Assembly: GCA_963809695.1 (NCBI GenBank)
Contig: CAWEKI010000009.1
Coordinates: forward strand, 372,001-436,000
DNA length: 64,000 bases
Source of the DNA: JAGDMJ01 sp963809695
Lineage (GTDB): Bacteria; Bacteroidota; Ignavibacteria; UBA10030; UBA6906
Reading direction: 5' to 3'
The notes beneath the pieces are model-generated. The model was not told where the DNA came from, made no database searches, and was given only the letters and a program-made list of their open reading frames with translations. The position numbers and the translations under genes were made by a program. Positions within the stretch are counted from its first letter, which is position 1; every line of letters begins with the position of its first letter. Positions 7,669 to 16,787 of the stretch are shown here, one piece after another.

Positions 7669-8472
7669 ATGGAAACAAGCCCCAACTCCGCACGCAGGAT
7701 TGCGGGACGCAAGCCTGTGCTTGAGGCTCTCAAGGCGGGCACGCGGATCGAAAAGATTCTGATACTGCAGGGAGTCCACGGGGGAATCATCGAGGAAATC
7801 CGCACCGCAGCCAAGCGCGCGCATGTCCCGGTCGTGGATGCGGGTCGAGAAGAATTCTACGCCGTGGCCGAAGAGCGCACTTCTCAGGGGACCATCGCGC
7901 TGACGGCCAACGGGAAGCAGTTGCAGTCGCTCGAACAGATGCTCTCCTTCGTTCATGGCCGCACAGAGCCGGGGTTCCTGCTTCTTCTGGACGAGATCGA
8001 AGACCCTCAGAACCTGGGCGCCCTTATCCGCACAGCGGAATGTGCCGGCGTCCAGGGCGTCATTGTCCCCAGACACCATTCCGCGCCGGTGGGGCCGGCG
8101 GCGGTGAAGGCATCCGCAGGCGCGACGGAGCATATGGCGATCGCGGAAGTGACCAATATCGTCAATGCAGTAGAGGAGTTGAAGAACGAGGGGTTCTGGA
8201 TTGTAGGGCTCGAAGGATCAGGCACCACCCTGTACACAGCGGCCGACTATCGAGGTCCCACTGCGCTTGTCGTGGGAAATGAAGGAAAAGGGATTCGCCG
8301 GCTCGTGAAAGAGCACTGCGACTTCCTGGTGAGCATCCCCGTGCTCGGCAAGGTGAGCTCGCTCAACGCATCGGTTGCCGGGGCGCTGGTGATGTACGAG
8401 GCGGTGAAGCAGAGAGCGACCAAGGACAAGAGGACCACCGAGGACTCAAAGGGCCTCAGAAAAGATCGTTAG
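7669..8472 (+). CDS. rlmB: 23S rRNA (guanosine-2'-O-)-methyltransferase RlmB, TrmH/SpoU family
   Basis: SPOUT methyltransferase. The N-terminal substrate-binding part begins RRIAGRKPVLEALKAG, typical of RlmB. The three SPOUT motifs follow: LDEIEDPQNLGALIRTAECA (motif 1), VVGNEGKGIRRLVKEHCD (motif 2), and IPVLGKVSSLNASVAGALVM (motif 3, which forms the knot that binds SAM). I use ATG 7669 (267 residues); a TTG at 7651 would add six residues. The C terminus ends in a short charged tail. The expected target by homology is G2251 of 23S rRNA, though other TrmH-family targets cannot be excluded. It is the last gene of the rightward operon, facing the next gene convergently. Confidence 0.87.
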   Translation: METSPNSARRIAGRKPVLEALKAGTRIEKILILQGVHGGIIEEIRTAAKRAHVPVVDAGREEFYAVAEERTSQGTIALTANGKQLQSLEQMLSFVHGRTEPGFLLLLDEIEDPQNLGALIRTAECAGVQGVIVPRHHSAPVGPAAVKASAGATEHMAIAEVTNIVNAVEELKNEGFWIVGLEGSGTTLYTAADYRGPTALVVGNEGKGIRRLVKEHCDFLVSIPVLGKVSSLNASVAGALVMYEAVKQRATKDKRTTEDSKGLRKDR

Positions 8473-8594
8473 GTAGGGGAAAGCGAATTCTGAATTGTGA
8501 ATCAGCAATCGGCTGTTGATTGTGCTAGTTGCCCGAAATTTGTTTTCTGTGTTCGTCTTGTCCCCAGCAAGAAGCAACATCACTTTTCCACCCT

Positions 8595-9959
8595 CTACTG
8601 CGTCTCATCCCCCCTCATCAACCCATACTTCTTCATCTTATTATACAGGTGGCTGCGCTGGATATCCAGTGCTTCCGCCGTCCGGCTGATATTCCAGCCG
8701 TGGTTCTCGAGCTGTTTCCGGATGAAGGCCGCTTCCGCCCGGTCTTTGAACGCCTGAAACGTTCCCCCGGTATTTACCATGTCATCGCTCTGGTTGAGCT
8801 TGCCCGGCACTCCTGACTCGATGGCTTCAGCCTCGATCACATTGTTCGGCGTCATGATCACCAGCCGCTCCACGATGTTCCGCAGCTCCCGCACGTTTCC
8901 GCTCCATTCCATGGACTGGAGCTTGTTCAGAGCCTCCGGGGAAAAGATTTTGAGCGCCATACCATTGCGCTGGCAGATGTCCTCCGCGAACGCAGCGGCA
9001 AGGATCGAAATATCCTCCTTTCTTTCCCGGAGCGGCGGGACATGAATGGGGATCACGTTCAGACGGTGGTAAAAATCTTCCCGGAAGGCATGCTGTTTGA
9101 TCGCATCGATAAGGTTCTTGTTCGTTGCGGCGATCACACGTACGTCGACGGCAATCTGGCGTGCCCCTCCCACGCGCTCAATCTTTCGTTCTTCGAGTGC
9201 CCGAAGCACCTTGGCCTGTGCATTCAGGCTCATGTCTCCCACCTCATCAAGGAAAATCGTGCCGCCGTCCGCAAGCTCGAACTTGCCGATCCGTTGCACC
9301 GTCGCGCCGGTGAAGGACCCCTTTTCGTGGCCGAACAGTTCTGACTCGATCAACTCGTTGGGAATCGCCGCACAATTCACCTCCACCAGCGGCCCCTTGG
9401 AGCGCTTGCTGAGCCGATGAATCGCTTTGGCGACGAGCTCCTTTCCTGATCCATTCTCTCCGGTAATCAGCACGCTGGAATCCGTCGGGGCCACCCGCTC
9501 GATCGCTGCCAGGACATCCCTGACTTTCGGGCTCTCTCCCAGGATAGCATCTTTCCCCTCGACCTTCTCCTTCATCTGCCGGACCTCCGCCAGCAGATGT
9601 TTCTGCTCGAGAGCATTCCGAACGACGATCATGAGTTTCCCCAGGTCCAATGGCTTTTGCAGGAAGTCATACGCGCCGTGCTTGGTCGCCTCAACGGCCG
9701 TCTCGATGGTCCCGTGACCGGACACCATGATCACAGAAAGGTCGGGATGATTTTCCTTGATCTTCTGCAAAACCACCAGCCCATCCATGCCGGGCATCTT
9801 GATGTCCAGCAGGACGAGATCCGGCGGCATGGTTTCGATCTGCGCGAGAGCGGCAAGGCCATTTTCCACGCCAGAGACCTCGTAGTGATGGTACTCCAGC
9901 GTTTTCTTGAGCCAGGCCCGGATCTCCTTATCGTCGTCAACCACGAGAATCGTCTTCAT
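8595..9959 (-). CDS. Sigma-54-dependent response regulator, NtrC family
   Basis: 454-residue activator. The receiver domain (1-120) has acidic Asp8/Asp9 and phospho-acceptor Asp52, with Ser80 at the usual Thr/Ser position and Lys102. The AAA+ domain (about 140-370) has Walker A GENGSGKE (167-174), a sigma-54 contact loop GSFTGA (214-219), Walker B TIFLDEV and an arginine-finger region. The C-terminal Fis-type helix-turn-helix ends ALDIQRSHLYNKMKKYGL. A clear Shine-Dalgarno GGAGAAATA precedes the ATG. It is the last gene of the long leftward operon, 12 bases after a secreted unknown, and no partner kinase is adjacent. Confidence 0.92.
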   Translation of the reverse strand: MKTILVVDDDKEIRAWLKKTLEYHHYEVSGVENGLAALAQIETMPPDLVLLDIKMPGMDGLVVLQKIKENHPDLSVIMVSGHGTIETAVEATKHGAYDFLQKPLDLGKLMIVVRNALEQKHLLAEVRQMKEKVEGKDAILGESPKVRDVLAAIERVAPTDSSVLITGENGSGKELVAKAIHRLSKRSKGPLVEVNCAAIPNELIESELFGHEKGSFTGATVQRIGKFELADGGTIFLDEVGDMSLNAQAKVLRALEERKIERVGGARQIAVDVRVIAATNKNLIDAIKQHAFREDFYHRLNVIPIHVPPLRERKEDISILAAAFAEDICQRNGMALKIFSPEALNKLQSMEWSGNVRELRNIVERLVIMTPNNVIEAEAIESGVPGKLNQSDDMVNTGGTFQAFKDRAEAAFIRKQLENHGWNISRTAEALDIQRSHLYNKMKKYGLMRGDETQ

Positions 9960-9971
9960 TATTTCTCCTTG

Positions 9972-10688
9972 TCAATGCAATCCGCGAGAAAGAAAGCTGG
10001 ATGGGCGCAGGTCCCTGTCTGACAGCAGACCGAACCCGAATTGTCCTCCCTGCCGGTCAGCCCGGAGGTCCCGCCAATCATTCACTCCGCCTACGATAAA
10101 CTGCTCTTCTCCCCATTCAACGAACTCGCCGGTTCTCTCGGCCGACTCCGGGGACTCCGCCAGGAGCGCAAGGTAAGCTGAGCCAAAGAAATGCTGCAGC
10201 TTGTCTCTATCGCCGGCGATCCCGGGGGGCGTGTCGGGATATAGCTTTCCTGGAAGCGCGCTGATCCGCCTCTGAAATACATCGGGAAATTCGGACGTCA
10301 AGGGGAGCCAGATGAGGTCTCCGACAAGAGGGAGTTCCACGCCAAATGAGCGATGGTCCATCGTGGACAGCAGACAGATGATGAGCGCCTCGCCTGTGTT
10401 GTTCCAGCAAAGATGCAGGGCACGATTGAAGATCGCATCGACGGCCTGAAGATCGCCGTACACCAGCCGGAATCGAGCGAACTCCTCCCCGCAAATGTAG
10501 TCCTTGAGCTGATATTCATCCTGAAGGATCTTCGGGATAAAGAAGGGGGCAAAAAAGCTTAGACCTTCGGGGATTGCTTCCGGCGGGTCAAAGACCGCAA
10601 CCGGTAACTTTTCCTGTGCAATCGTCTGCCCCCTAGCACCTCCCGCAAGGATGGCCACCAGCGCGAGGCAACGGACTGTTTGTCGCAT
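9972..10688 (-). CDS. Secreted hypothetical protein with DKLQHFFGS motif
   Basis: 238 residues with a plausible signal peptide (about 1-21, MRQTVRCLALVAILAGGARG). No recognised enzyme family. The middle has hydrophobic stretches (ALIICLLSTM, VELPLVGDLIWLPLTSEF). A well-formed segment DKLQHFFGSAYLALL (about 162-176) precedes a predicted soluble C terminus rich in Asp, Gly and Arg. The pattern of a short Asp-Lys-x-x-His-Phe helix suggests a membrane-associated helical bundle, but that is speculation. It is tightly spaced between a carboxyltransferase gene (14 bases) and a sigma-54 activator (12 bases). Confidence 0.65.
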   Translation of the reverse strand: MRQTVRCLALVAILAGGARGQTIAQEKLPVAVFDPPEAIPEGLSFFAPFFIPKILQDEYQLKDYICGEEFARFRLVYGDLQAVDAIFNRALHLCWNNTGEALIICLLSTMDHRSFGVELPLVGDLIWLPLTSEFPDVFQRRISALPGKLYPDTPPGIAGDRDKLQHFFGSAYLALLAESPESAERTGEFVEWGEEQFIVGGVNDWRDLRADRQGGQFGFGLLSDRDLRPSSFLSRGLH

Positions 10689-10702
10689 GACCGTTGCGGG
10701 CC

Positions 10703-12358
10703 TCAGGTTTGAATCACGCCCGTGTTGAAGCGGGGTATGTCAGTATTGTGCGCCGCCATCGCAATCCCGCGAGAGATCGCCTCCCGGGTTGCGAGCGGAT
10801 CAAGGATCCCATCGACCCAGAGCCTTGCCGCGGCATAGAACGGGTCGGTTTCCCTTTCATACCGCTCCGTGATCTCATCCAGAAGTTGTTGTTGTTGTTC
10901 TTTCGTGAGTTGCTGGTTTCCTTTCTGTGACTGTTGAAGGCGGATGCTCAGCAGGGTCTCGCTCGCCTGTTTTCCACCCATGACCGCGATCTGTGCCGAT
11001 GGCCAGGCAAAAAGCAGGCGAGGGTCATACGCCTTGCCGCACATGGCATAGTTGCCCGCCCCGTAGCTGTTGCCCACAACGACAGTGAACTTCGGAACCA
11101 CGCTGTTGGCAACAGCGTTTACCATTTTCGCCCCGTCTTTGATGATCCCCCCCTGCTCGGCTCTGCTGCCCACCATGAAACCGGTGACGTCCTGAATGAA
11201 GACAAGCGGAATAAGCTTCTGATTGCAGTTGAGAACGAACCGCGCGCCTTTGTCCGCGCTGTCGCTATAAATCACCCCCCCCACTTGCATCTCCCCCTTC
11301 CGTGTCTTTACAACCATGCGCTGGTTCGCAACGATCCCCACCGCCCAGCCATCGATCCGTGCGTACCCGGTGATGAGTGTCTTGCCAAAACCTGCCTTGT
11401 ACTCGTCCAGATCGCTCCCGTCGATGATGCGGGCAAGCACTTCATACATATCGTACGGCTTGGTCCGTTCGACGGGGAGGATGCCGTAAAGGTCTTCGGA
11501 TTCGAAGCGGGGATTCTGCGGCTGGATGCGGTTAAAGAGGGTGGTTGCTTTCGATCCCATCTTCCCGAAGATGCTGCGGATCTTCTTGAGACATGCATCG
11601 TCGTTCGCGACTCTGTGGTCCGTGACGCCGCTGATCTCGCTGTGGACAAGCGCCCCTCCCAGCTCTTCGTTCTCGATCTCCTCACCGATGGCGGCCTTGA
11701 CGAGGTGCGAACCAGCGAGGAAAACGCTCCCCGTCTTTTCCACAATAAGTGCTTCGTCACTCATGATCGGGAGGTACGCTCCGCCTGCAACGCAGGGTCC
11801 CATGATCGCCGCAATCTGGGGAATGCCCATCGAGGATATCACAGCGTTGTTCCTGAAGATCCGTCCGAAGTGCTCTTTGTCCGGGAAGATTTCGGATTGC
11901 ATGGGGAGGAACACGCCCGACGAATCGACGAGGTAGATGATCGGAAGCCGGTTCTCCATCGCGATTTCCTGTGCGCGGAGGTTCTTTTTGCAGGTCATGG
12001 GAAACCATGCCCCCGCCTTGACCGTGGCATCGTTCGCAACGATGACCGATTCCCGGCCATGGATGAGGCCGATCCCGAGCACGGTTCCGGCTGAAGGGGC
12101 GCCGCCGAACTGCTGATACATGTCATACGCGGCAAAGAGCCCGATCTCAAGGAATTCGGTCCCGGGGTCGATCAGACGCTCGATGCGCTCGCGTGCAGTC
12201 AACTTTCCTTTCTGATGCAGCTTCTCGATTGCCTGGCTCCCTCCCCCGCGCATGACAGCGTCGCCACGCGCGCGGCAGAGCTGGAGCATGGTCCGCATGT
12301 TCTCGGCATTCTTCTGAAACGCAGCAGTCTTGTGAAGAACGGAGCCGATGAGGGCCAT
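10703..12358 (-). CDS. Acyl-CoA carboxylase, carboxyltransferase (beta) subunit
   Basis: Carboxyltransferase half of a biotin-dependent acyl-CoA carboxylase, 551 residues with CT-N and CT-C (crotonase-like) halves. Visible family pieces are KLTARERIERLIDPGTEF, GGAYLPIMSDE, a PLVFIQDVTGFMVG segment and a GAGNYAMCGKAYDPRLLFAW region. These resemble methylcrotonyl-/geranyl-CoA carboxylases more than propionyl-CoA carboxylase, though the substrate is not certain. I start at ATG 12358, eight bases after the acyl-CoA dehydrogenase stop and behind GGGAGGT; an in-frame ATG at 12667 lies inside the upstream gene. The biotin carboxylase partner is not in the window. The neighbours fit branched-chain amino-acid or fatty-acid breakdown. 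Confidence 0.88.
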   Translation of the reverse strand: MALIGSVLHKTAAFQKNAENMRTMLQLCRARGDAVMRGGGSQAIEKLHQKGKLTARERIERLIDPGTEFLEIGLFAAYDMYQQFGGAPSAGTVLGIGLIHGRESVIVANDATVKAGAWFPMTCKKNLRAQEIAMENRLPIIYLVDSSGVFLPMQSEIFPDKEHFGRIFRNNAVISSMGIPQIAAIMGPCVAGGAYLPIMSDEALIVEKTGSVFLAGSHLVKAAIGEEIENEELGGALVHSEISGVTDHRVANDDACLKKIRSIFGKMGSKATTLFNRIQPQNPRFESEDLYGILPVERTKPYDMYEVLARIIDGSDLDEYKAGFGKTLITGYARIDGWAVGIVANQRMVVKTRKGEMQVGGVIYSDSADKGARFVLNCNQKLIPLVFIQDVTGFMVGSRAEQGGIIKDGAKMVNAVANSVVPKFTVVVGNSYGAGNYAMCGKAYDPRLLFAWPSAQIAVMGGKQASETLLSIRLQQSQKGNQQLTKEQQQQLLDEITERYERETDPFYAAARLWVDGILDPLATREAISRGIAMAAHNTDIPRFNTGVIQT

Positions 12359-12366
12359 GGCGTGCT

Positions 12367-13542
12367 TTACCTCCCCCCTAGAATGTTGCGAGCAATGACC
12401 ATTTTCTGGACTTCGGAAGTCCCTTCGCCGATGGTCATCAGCTTGACATCCCGATACAATTTCTCGACAGGGTACTCTTTGATAAATCCATACCCGCCAT
12501 GGATCTGTACCGCGTCGCTGGTCGCACGGGCTGCCGCTTCGCTCGCAAAGTATTTTGCCTCTGACGCCGCAAGAGTGATATTCTCTCCCCGCATTTTCAT
12601 CCAGGCAGATCGGTGAGTCAGGAGCCGTGCCGCCTGAATTTCCGTCGCCATGTCGGCGAGCTTCCATTGAATCGCCTGGAACTCCGCCAGCGGCTTGCCA
12701 AATTGTTGCCGCTCTTTTGCGTACTTCAGGCTGGCATCGAGCGCACCCTGAGCGATGCCCACCGAAAGCGCCGCGATCCCCACCCGCCCGCCATCGAGCA
12801 CATGCAATGCCTGCTTGAACCCCTCCCCCGGCCTACCAATCAGGTTTTCGGCCGGCACCCGTACATCGTCAAAGAGGAGTGTTGCCGTATCGCTGCATCG
12901 CATGCCCAGTTTGTTCTCCTTCTTCCCCACCGTGAACCCTTTCATCCCCTTTTCCAGGATGAACGCGGAGATGCCTCCTTTCCCCTTATTCCGGTCCGAC
13001 GACGCCATGACCACGTACGTTGATCCAACGGAGCCCTGCGTGATAAACGATTTGCTGCCACTGATAACCCAGTTGTTACCGTCACGTTCCGCAGTCGTCT
13101 TCATACCTCCCGAGTCGCTCCCCGATCCTGGCTCGGTTAGTCCCCATGCGCCCAGTGCCTTTCCCGAAGCGAGGTCCGGCACAAAGCGCCCCTTTTGCCC
13201 GTCGCTGCCAAAGCTCATGATGTGTCCCGTGCACAGGCTGTTGTGCGACGCGACGGTGAGCGCGACTGAAGGATCGATCCGTGCAAGCTCTTCGATAATG
13301 ATTGCCGCACTGATATCGTCCAGCGCGGCACCACCCAAGTCTTCCGGCCATGTCATTCCCATGAACCCGAGGCCCGCCAGTTTCTCGACGAGCACAAAAG
13401 GAAACTCCTGCGATTCGTCATACTTCATGACCACCGGGCGCATTTCACTCTCTGCAAAATCCCGCGCCAAAGCCCGAACGGCCTCCTGGCTTTCGTTAAA
13501 CTCAAATTGAGGCCCCTGCATCAGGCGAACGTCACTATCCAT
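12367..13542 (-). CDS. Acyl-CoA dehydrogenase (short/branched-chain type)
   Basis: FAD-dependent alpha,beta-dehydrogenation of an acyl-CoA thioester, 391 residues. Typical pieces are GLTEPGSGSDSGGMKTTAE (flavin and substrate contacts), WVISGSKSFITQG, and the ERQQFGKPLAEFQAIQWKLA helix. The C-terminal IHGGYGFIKEYPVEKLYRD is followed by IGEGTSEVQ, in which the Glu is at the usual catalytic-base position. A strong Shine-Dalgarno GAGGAGG precedes the ATG. Adjacent carboxyltransferase and MeaB genes suggest isovaleryl-, isobutyryl- or butyryl-CoA as the substrate; the sequence alone does not decide. Confidence 0.9.
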   Translation of the reverse strand: MDSDVRLMQGPQFEFNESQEAVRALARDFAESEMRPVVMKYDESQEFPFVLVEKLAGLGFMGMTWPEDLGGAALDDISAAIIIEELARIDPSVALTVASHNSLCTGHIMSFGSDGQKGRFVPDLASGKALGAWGLTEPGSGSDSGGMKTTAERDGNNWVISGSKSFITQGSVGSTYVVMASSDRNKGKGGISAFILEKGMKGFTVGKKENKLGMRCSDTATLLFDDVRVPAENLIGRPGEGFKQALHVLDGGRVGIAALSVGIAQGALDASLKYAKERQQFGKPLAEFQAIQWKLADMATEIQAARLLTHRSAWMKMRGENITLAASEAKYFASEAAARATSDAVQIHGGYGFIKEYPVEKLYRDVKLMTIGEGTSEVQKMVIARNILGGR

Positions 13543-13603
13543 TGCATCCTCCTCTCATTACCAAAGAACCCGCCCGCGTATGCGGTTGTCCGGCCTGTGT
13601 GAA

Positions 13604-14566
13604 CTAGGGGATGTGAAAACTCTCAATGAGTTCTCGTGCCACATCCCACGGGGTGGATTCCTTCGCCGCGAGGGCATCCAGGCGCCGCGCCAACAAGGCG
13701 ACCCGCTCGCCGGACCAGAAGTCGACATGCAGCCTGTCGGCAACGAGCTCTTGCACGCGGCGCTGAAGGCGCATCGTCCGCTTCACCACCAGACGGCCGC
13801 TTCCCTCGAGGTGAGCTCGATGCTTCTCTATATGCGCTGCGATTTCGGGAATCCCGATCCCATCGCTGGCAACAGACTTCAACACGTCTGCGTTCCATCC
13901 CGCCGACTGGCGGAAGTTCAGGATCATCTGAATGGCCATGACCGCCTGGTCGGCTCCGGCACGGTCGGCTTTGTTCACAACAAAGAAGTCGGCAATCTCC
14001 ATCAGGCCGGCCTTCATGGCCTGGATGGAATCACCCGATTCCGGAACCAGAACGACGACGGTAGTATCGGCCGCCCCTGCAATATCCAGCTCCGACTGTC
14101 CAACGCCGACCGTTTCCAGGATGATGATGTCTTTCCCGGCTGCATCAAGGACATCGGCTGCCTCAACCGCCTTTCGGCTCAAGCCTCCCAGGCTCCCGCG
14201 CGACGCCATGCTCCGGATAAAGACCCCGGCATCCATCTCCACTTCCGTCATCCGCACCCGATCCCCGAGTAGCGCGCCCCCCGTAAAAGGGCTGGTAGGA
14301 TCCACGGCGATGATGCCGATAGTCTTTCTCTGAGTTCTGTAAAACTGGGCGAGTTTGCTTGTGATGGTGCTCTTCCCGGCCCCGGGAGGCCCCGTCACGC
14401 CTATCCGGTAGCTTCGTCCAGTCCAGGGGAAAAGGCGTGTAAGGAGTTCGGTAGATCCCGCGGCATCGTTTTCCACCATGGAGATCGCCCGTGCGATCGC
14501 AACATGGTTTCCTTCCCGCAGTTTCGCCAGATCCGGTGGTCTGTTAGGCCCCATGCGACGATTCAT
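13604..14566 (-). CDS. meaB: MeaB/ArgK-type G3E GTPase, mutase chaperone
   Basis: G-protein that loads and protects B12-dependent acyl-CoA mutases such as methylmalonyl-CoA mutase. Walker A is GPPGAGKST (59-67 from the start used). The family pattern continues with DPTSPFTGGALLGDRVRM, SMASRGSLGGLSRK, a VGVGQSE switch region and the guanine-specificity motif NKAD. I use ATG 14566, which overlaps the end of the upstream epimerase gene by about 23 bases; ATG 14554 (four residues shorter) and 14593 (nine longer) are also possible. The mutase itself is not in the window. Its neighbours link it to propionyl-CoA and branched-chain acyl-CoA catabolism. Confidence 0.9.
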   Translation of the reverse strand: MNRRMGPNRPPDLAKLREGNHVAIARAISMVENDAAGSTELLTRLFPWTGRSYRIGVTGPPGAGKSTITSKLAQFYRTQRKTIGIIAVDPTSPFTGGALLGDRVRMTEVEMDAGVFIRSMASRGSLGGLSRKAVEAADVLDAAGKDIIILETVGVGQSELDIAGAADTTVVVLVPESGDSIQAMKAGLMEIADFFVVNKADRAGADQAVMAIQMILNFRQSAGWNADVLKSVASDGIGIPEIAAHIEKHRAHLEGSGRLVVKRTMRLQRRVQELVADRLHVDFWSGERVALLARRLDALAAKESTPWDVARELIESFHIP

Positions 14567-15479
14567 GTCTGAAGAAATCCACTGTGCGGGCAAGCCCTTT
14601 CTCCAACGTCACGGTGGGCTTCCAGCCCAATGCGGAGGAAATCTTGCTGTGATCAAGCACGCTTCTCAACTGTTCTCCCTTCTTCGCCGGTCCATGCTGC
14701 TCCTCGCACGAAGAGCCGGTCTCTTTCTTGAGAATGCGAAAGAGAGTGTTGACGTCCGACTCTTTCCCTGTGCCGATATTGAAGACATTGGACCCCTTGC
14801 AGTCAAGGGCCAGGACATTGGCTCGGACAACATCGCCGACGAACACATAGTCACGGGTCTGTGTGCCTTCACCGTTGACGATGGCGGGAGTACCGGCAAG
14901 CATCCGGCTGGTAAAAATCGCCACCACTCCCGCCTCCCCTTCGGGATTCTGCCTGGGGCCATACACATTGGCATAGCGAAGGTTGACAGAGTCAAGGCCA
15001 TACACCGCTCTGTAGTAAAAAAGGTATTGTTCTGTCGCAAGTTTTGCGACCCCATAGGGCGAAATAGGGCGGGTCGGGTGCTGCTCGTCCGCGGGAAAAT
15101 AGTCTTGCTCTCCGTAGATAGCGCCTCCGCTGGAAGCGAAGATGAACTTCGATACGCCGGCTTTCACGCACTCTTCAAGCAGCGTCAGCACTCCAAGGAT
15201 GTTCACGGAGGCATCGAAGACCGGATCGGCGACCGATCGGCGGACATCCATCTGTGCGGCGTGGTGGTTCACGACGTTGAATTTCTCCCGGGCAAAGAGC
15301 GCTTTCAATGCCTCGGCATCCCGTATATCCAGCTGCACGAAGTTCGCCCCCGGGTTGATGTTCGTCTTGCGACCGGTGGAGAGGTTGTCCAGCACCGTCA
15401 CATCATGACCGAGATGGATATACGCATCGACAATGTGAGACGCGATAAAACCGGCGCCGCCGGTCACCAGGATCTTCAT
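14544..15479 (-). CDS. NAD-dependent nucleotide-sugar epimerase/dehydratase (GalE-like SDR)
   Basis: Extended short-chain dehydrogenase of 311 residues. The NAD-binding motif is TGGAGFIASH (6-15), Ser117/Ser118 precede GGAIYGE, and the catalytic pair is Tyr142 and Lys146 in SPYGVAKLATEQY. Arg/Tyr-rich NDP-sugar contacts follow (LRYANVYGPRQNP), then the C-terminal ALGWKPTVTLEKGL typical of UDP-glucose 4-epimerase relatives. UDP-glucose/galactose or a uronic acid is likely, but the exact sugar is open. The ATG overlaps the purD stop (ATGA), and a glycosyltransferase lies one gene further upstream, consistent with surface glycan synthesis. Confidence 0.85.
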   Translation of the reverse strand: MKILVTGGAGFIASHIVDAYIHLGHDVTVLDNLSTGRKTNINPGANFVQLDIRDAEALKALFAREKFNVVNHHAAQMDVRRSVADPVFDASVNILGVLTLLEECVKAGVSKFIFASSGGAIYGEQDYFPADEQHPTRPISPYGVAKLATEQYLFYYRAVYGLDSVNLRYANVYGPRQNPEGEAGVVAIFTSRMLAGTPAIVNGEGTQTRDYVFVGDVVRANVLALDCKGSNVFNIGTGKESDVNTLFRILKKETGSSCEEQHGPAKKGEQLRSVLDHSKISSALGWKPTVTLEKGLARTVDFFRHESSHGA

Positions 15480-16786
15480 TCCTCCTCCAATGAAAGACTT
15501 TGGGCCAGACCCTTTTGGCCGATGTCGTGCCTGAAGTGCATGCCTTCAAAGCTAAGCTTCTCTACGGCCTGGTAGGCTTTCGCGATGGTGGTCTGCAGCC
15601 CTTCCGACGCACACACGGCCGTTATGCCAAGGACTCTCCCTCCTGCCGTAACAAGGGCATCTCCCTCCCGCCTCGTACCCGCATGGAAAGGAAGAATGCC
15701 GGGCAATGCTTCAAGCTCCTCGAGCCCGTGGATTATCTTGCCAACTTGATGCGAATCAGGATATCCGCCGGAGGCAAGCACCACGCATACTGCGGTTGCG
15801 CCTGGCACGGCTTTGACCCCGGTACCCTCGCTCAACCCTGAGGTTGCGGATGCGTAGAGCGCCGCGACGAGGTCCCCGTCAAATAACGGCAGAACCACCT
15901 GGGTCTCCGGGTCTCCGAATCTGCAATTGTATTCCACCACCCTGGGGCCGATCTCGGTCAGCATCAAGCCAACATACAGGCATCCGTGATATGGCCTTCC
16001 CTCGGCGGCCATGCCCGCAAGCGTAGGACCGATAATCTGCTGTTCTACATCTCGCAAAATCTCGGGAGTGACGCAGGACGCAGGAGCATAGGCTCCCATG
16101 CCCCCGGTGTTCTTGCCGCGATCGTTATCAAAGACCCTTTTGTGATCCTGGGCAGGGGCAAGCACGATGTGGTGCTGTCCATCCGAAAGTGCGAAGACGG
16201 AAGCTTCTTCACCCGACATGCATTCTTCGATGACCACCCGTGCCCCGGCAGACCCGAACGCCTTCTCGATGGTCATCTGGTGCAGCGCCGCAAGAGCTTC
16301 TTCCCGACTGGTGCATACAGAGACCCCTTTCCCGGCAGCAAGGCCATCCGCTTTAAGAACGATGGGCACCGGCGCGCTCTCGAGGTACTTCCGGGCCTCG
16401 TCGAGCTGCGTGCCATCGAAGATCCGGCAGTCGGCTGTGGGAATGCCGTGCCTGGTCATGAAATTCTTCGCGAACACCTTGCTCCACTCCAGTTCGGCGG
16501 CATCCCGCGTTGGCCCAAAGATGGTCAGACCCTCCCTGACGAAGAGGTCCACAACTCCCCCGGCGAGCGGCTGCTCCGGCCCGACCACGGTCAGGTCGAT
16601 CTTCTCCGCCCGGGCAAAACGCAGGAGCCCGTCGAGGTCGGTGGCGCTGAGTGGAACACATTCCGCCAGCGAAGCAATGCCGGGATTTCCGGGCGCACAG
16701 AAGAGCCGCGAGGTCAGAGGACTCTGGCTGATCTTCCACGCAAGCGCATGCTCCCGTCCTCCCGATCCGATCAGAAGGATGTTCAT
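15476..16786 (-). CDS. purD: Phosphoribosylamine-glycine ligase PurD
   Basis: ATP-grasp enzyme joining phosphoribosylamine and glycine to form GAR in purine synthesis. The 436 residues begin MNILLIGSGGREHALAWKIS, the family N terminus. They continue with VVGPEQPLAGGVVDLF, the ATP-grasp segment VLKADGLAAGKGV, and ARVVIEECMSGEEASVFAL. The metal/glycine site region EYNCRFGDPETQ is clearly visible. I start at ATG 16786, one base after the upstream stop; an ATG at 16810 lies inside the preceding gene and gives an atypical N terminus. It belongs to the same operon as guaB, but no other pur genes are nearby. Confidence 0.95.
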   Translation of the reverse strand: MNILLIGSGGREHALAWKISQSPLTSRLFCAPGNPGIASLAECVPLSATDLDGLLRFARAEKIDLTVVGPEQPLAGGVVDLFVREGLTIFGPTRDAAELEWSKVFAKNFMTRHGIPTADCRIFDGTQLDEARKYLESAPVPIVLKADGLAAGKGVSVCTSREEALAALHQMTIEKAFGSAGARVVIEECMSGEEASVFALSDGQHHIVLAPAQDHKRVFDNDRGKNTGGMGAYAPASCVTPEILRDVEQQIIGPTLAGMAAEGRPYHGCLYVGLMLTEIGPRVVEYNCRFGDPETQVVLPLFDGDLVAALYASATSGLSEGTGVKAVPGATAVCVVLASGGYPDSHQVGKIIHGLEELEALPGILPFHAGTRREGDALVTAGGRVLGITAVCASEGLQTTIAKAYQAVEKLSFEGMHFRHDIGQKGLAQSLSLEEE

Positions 16787-16787
16787 A

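Noticed and set aside
8500..8521. Hairpin AATCAGCA/TGTTGATT between rlmB and the convergent activator gene as a terminator
   Set aside because: The stem depends on a G-T pair and is not followed by a T-run on either strand, so termination is not supported.
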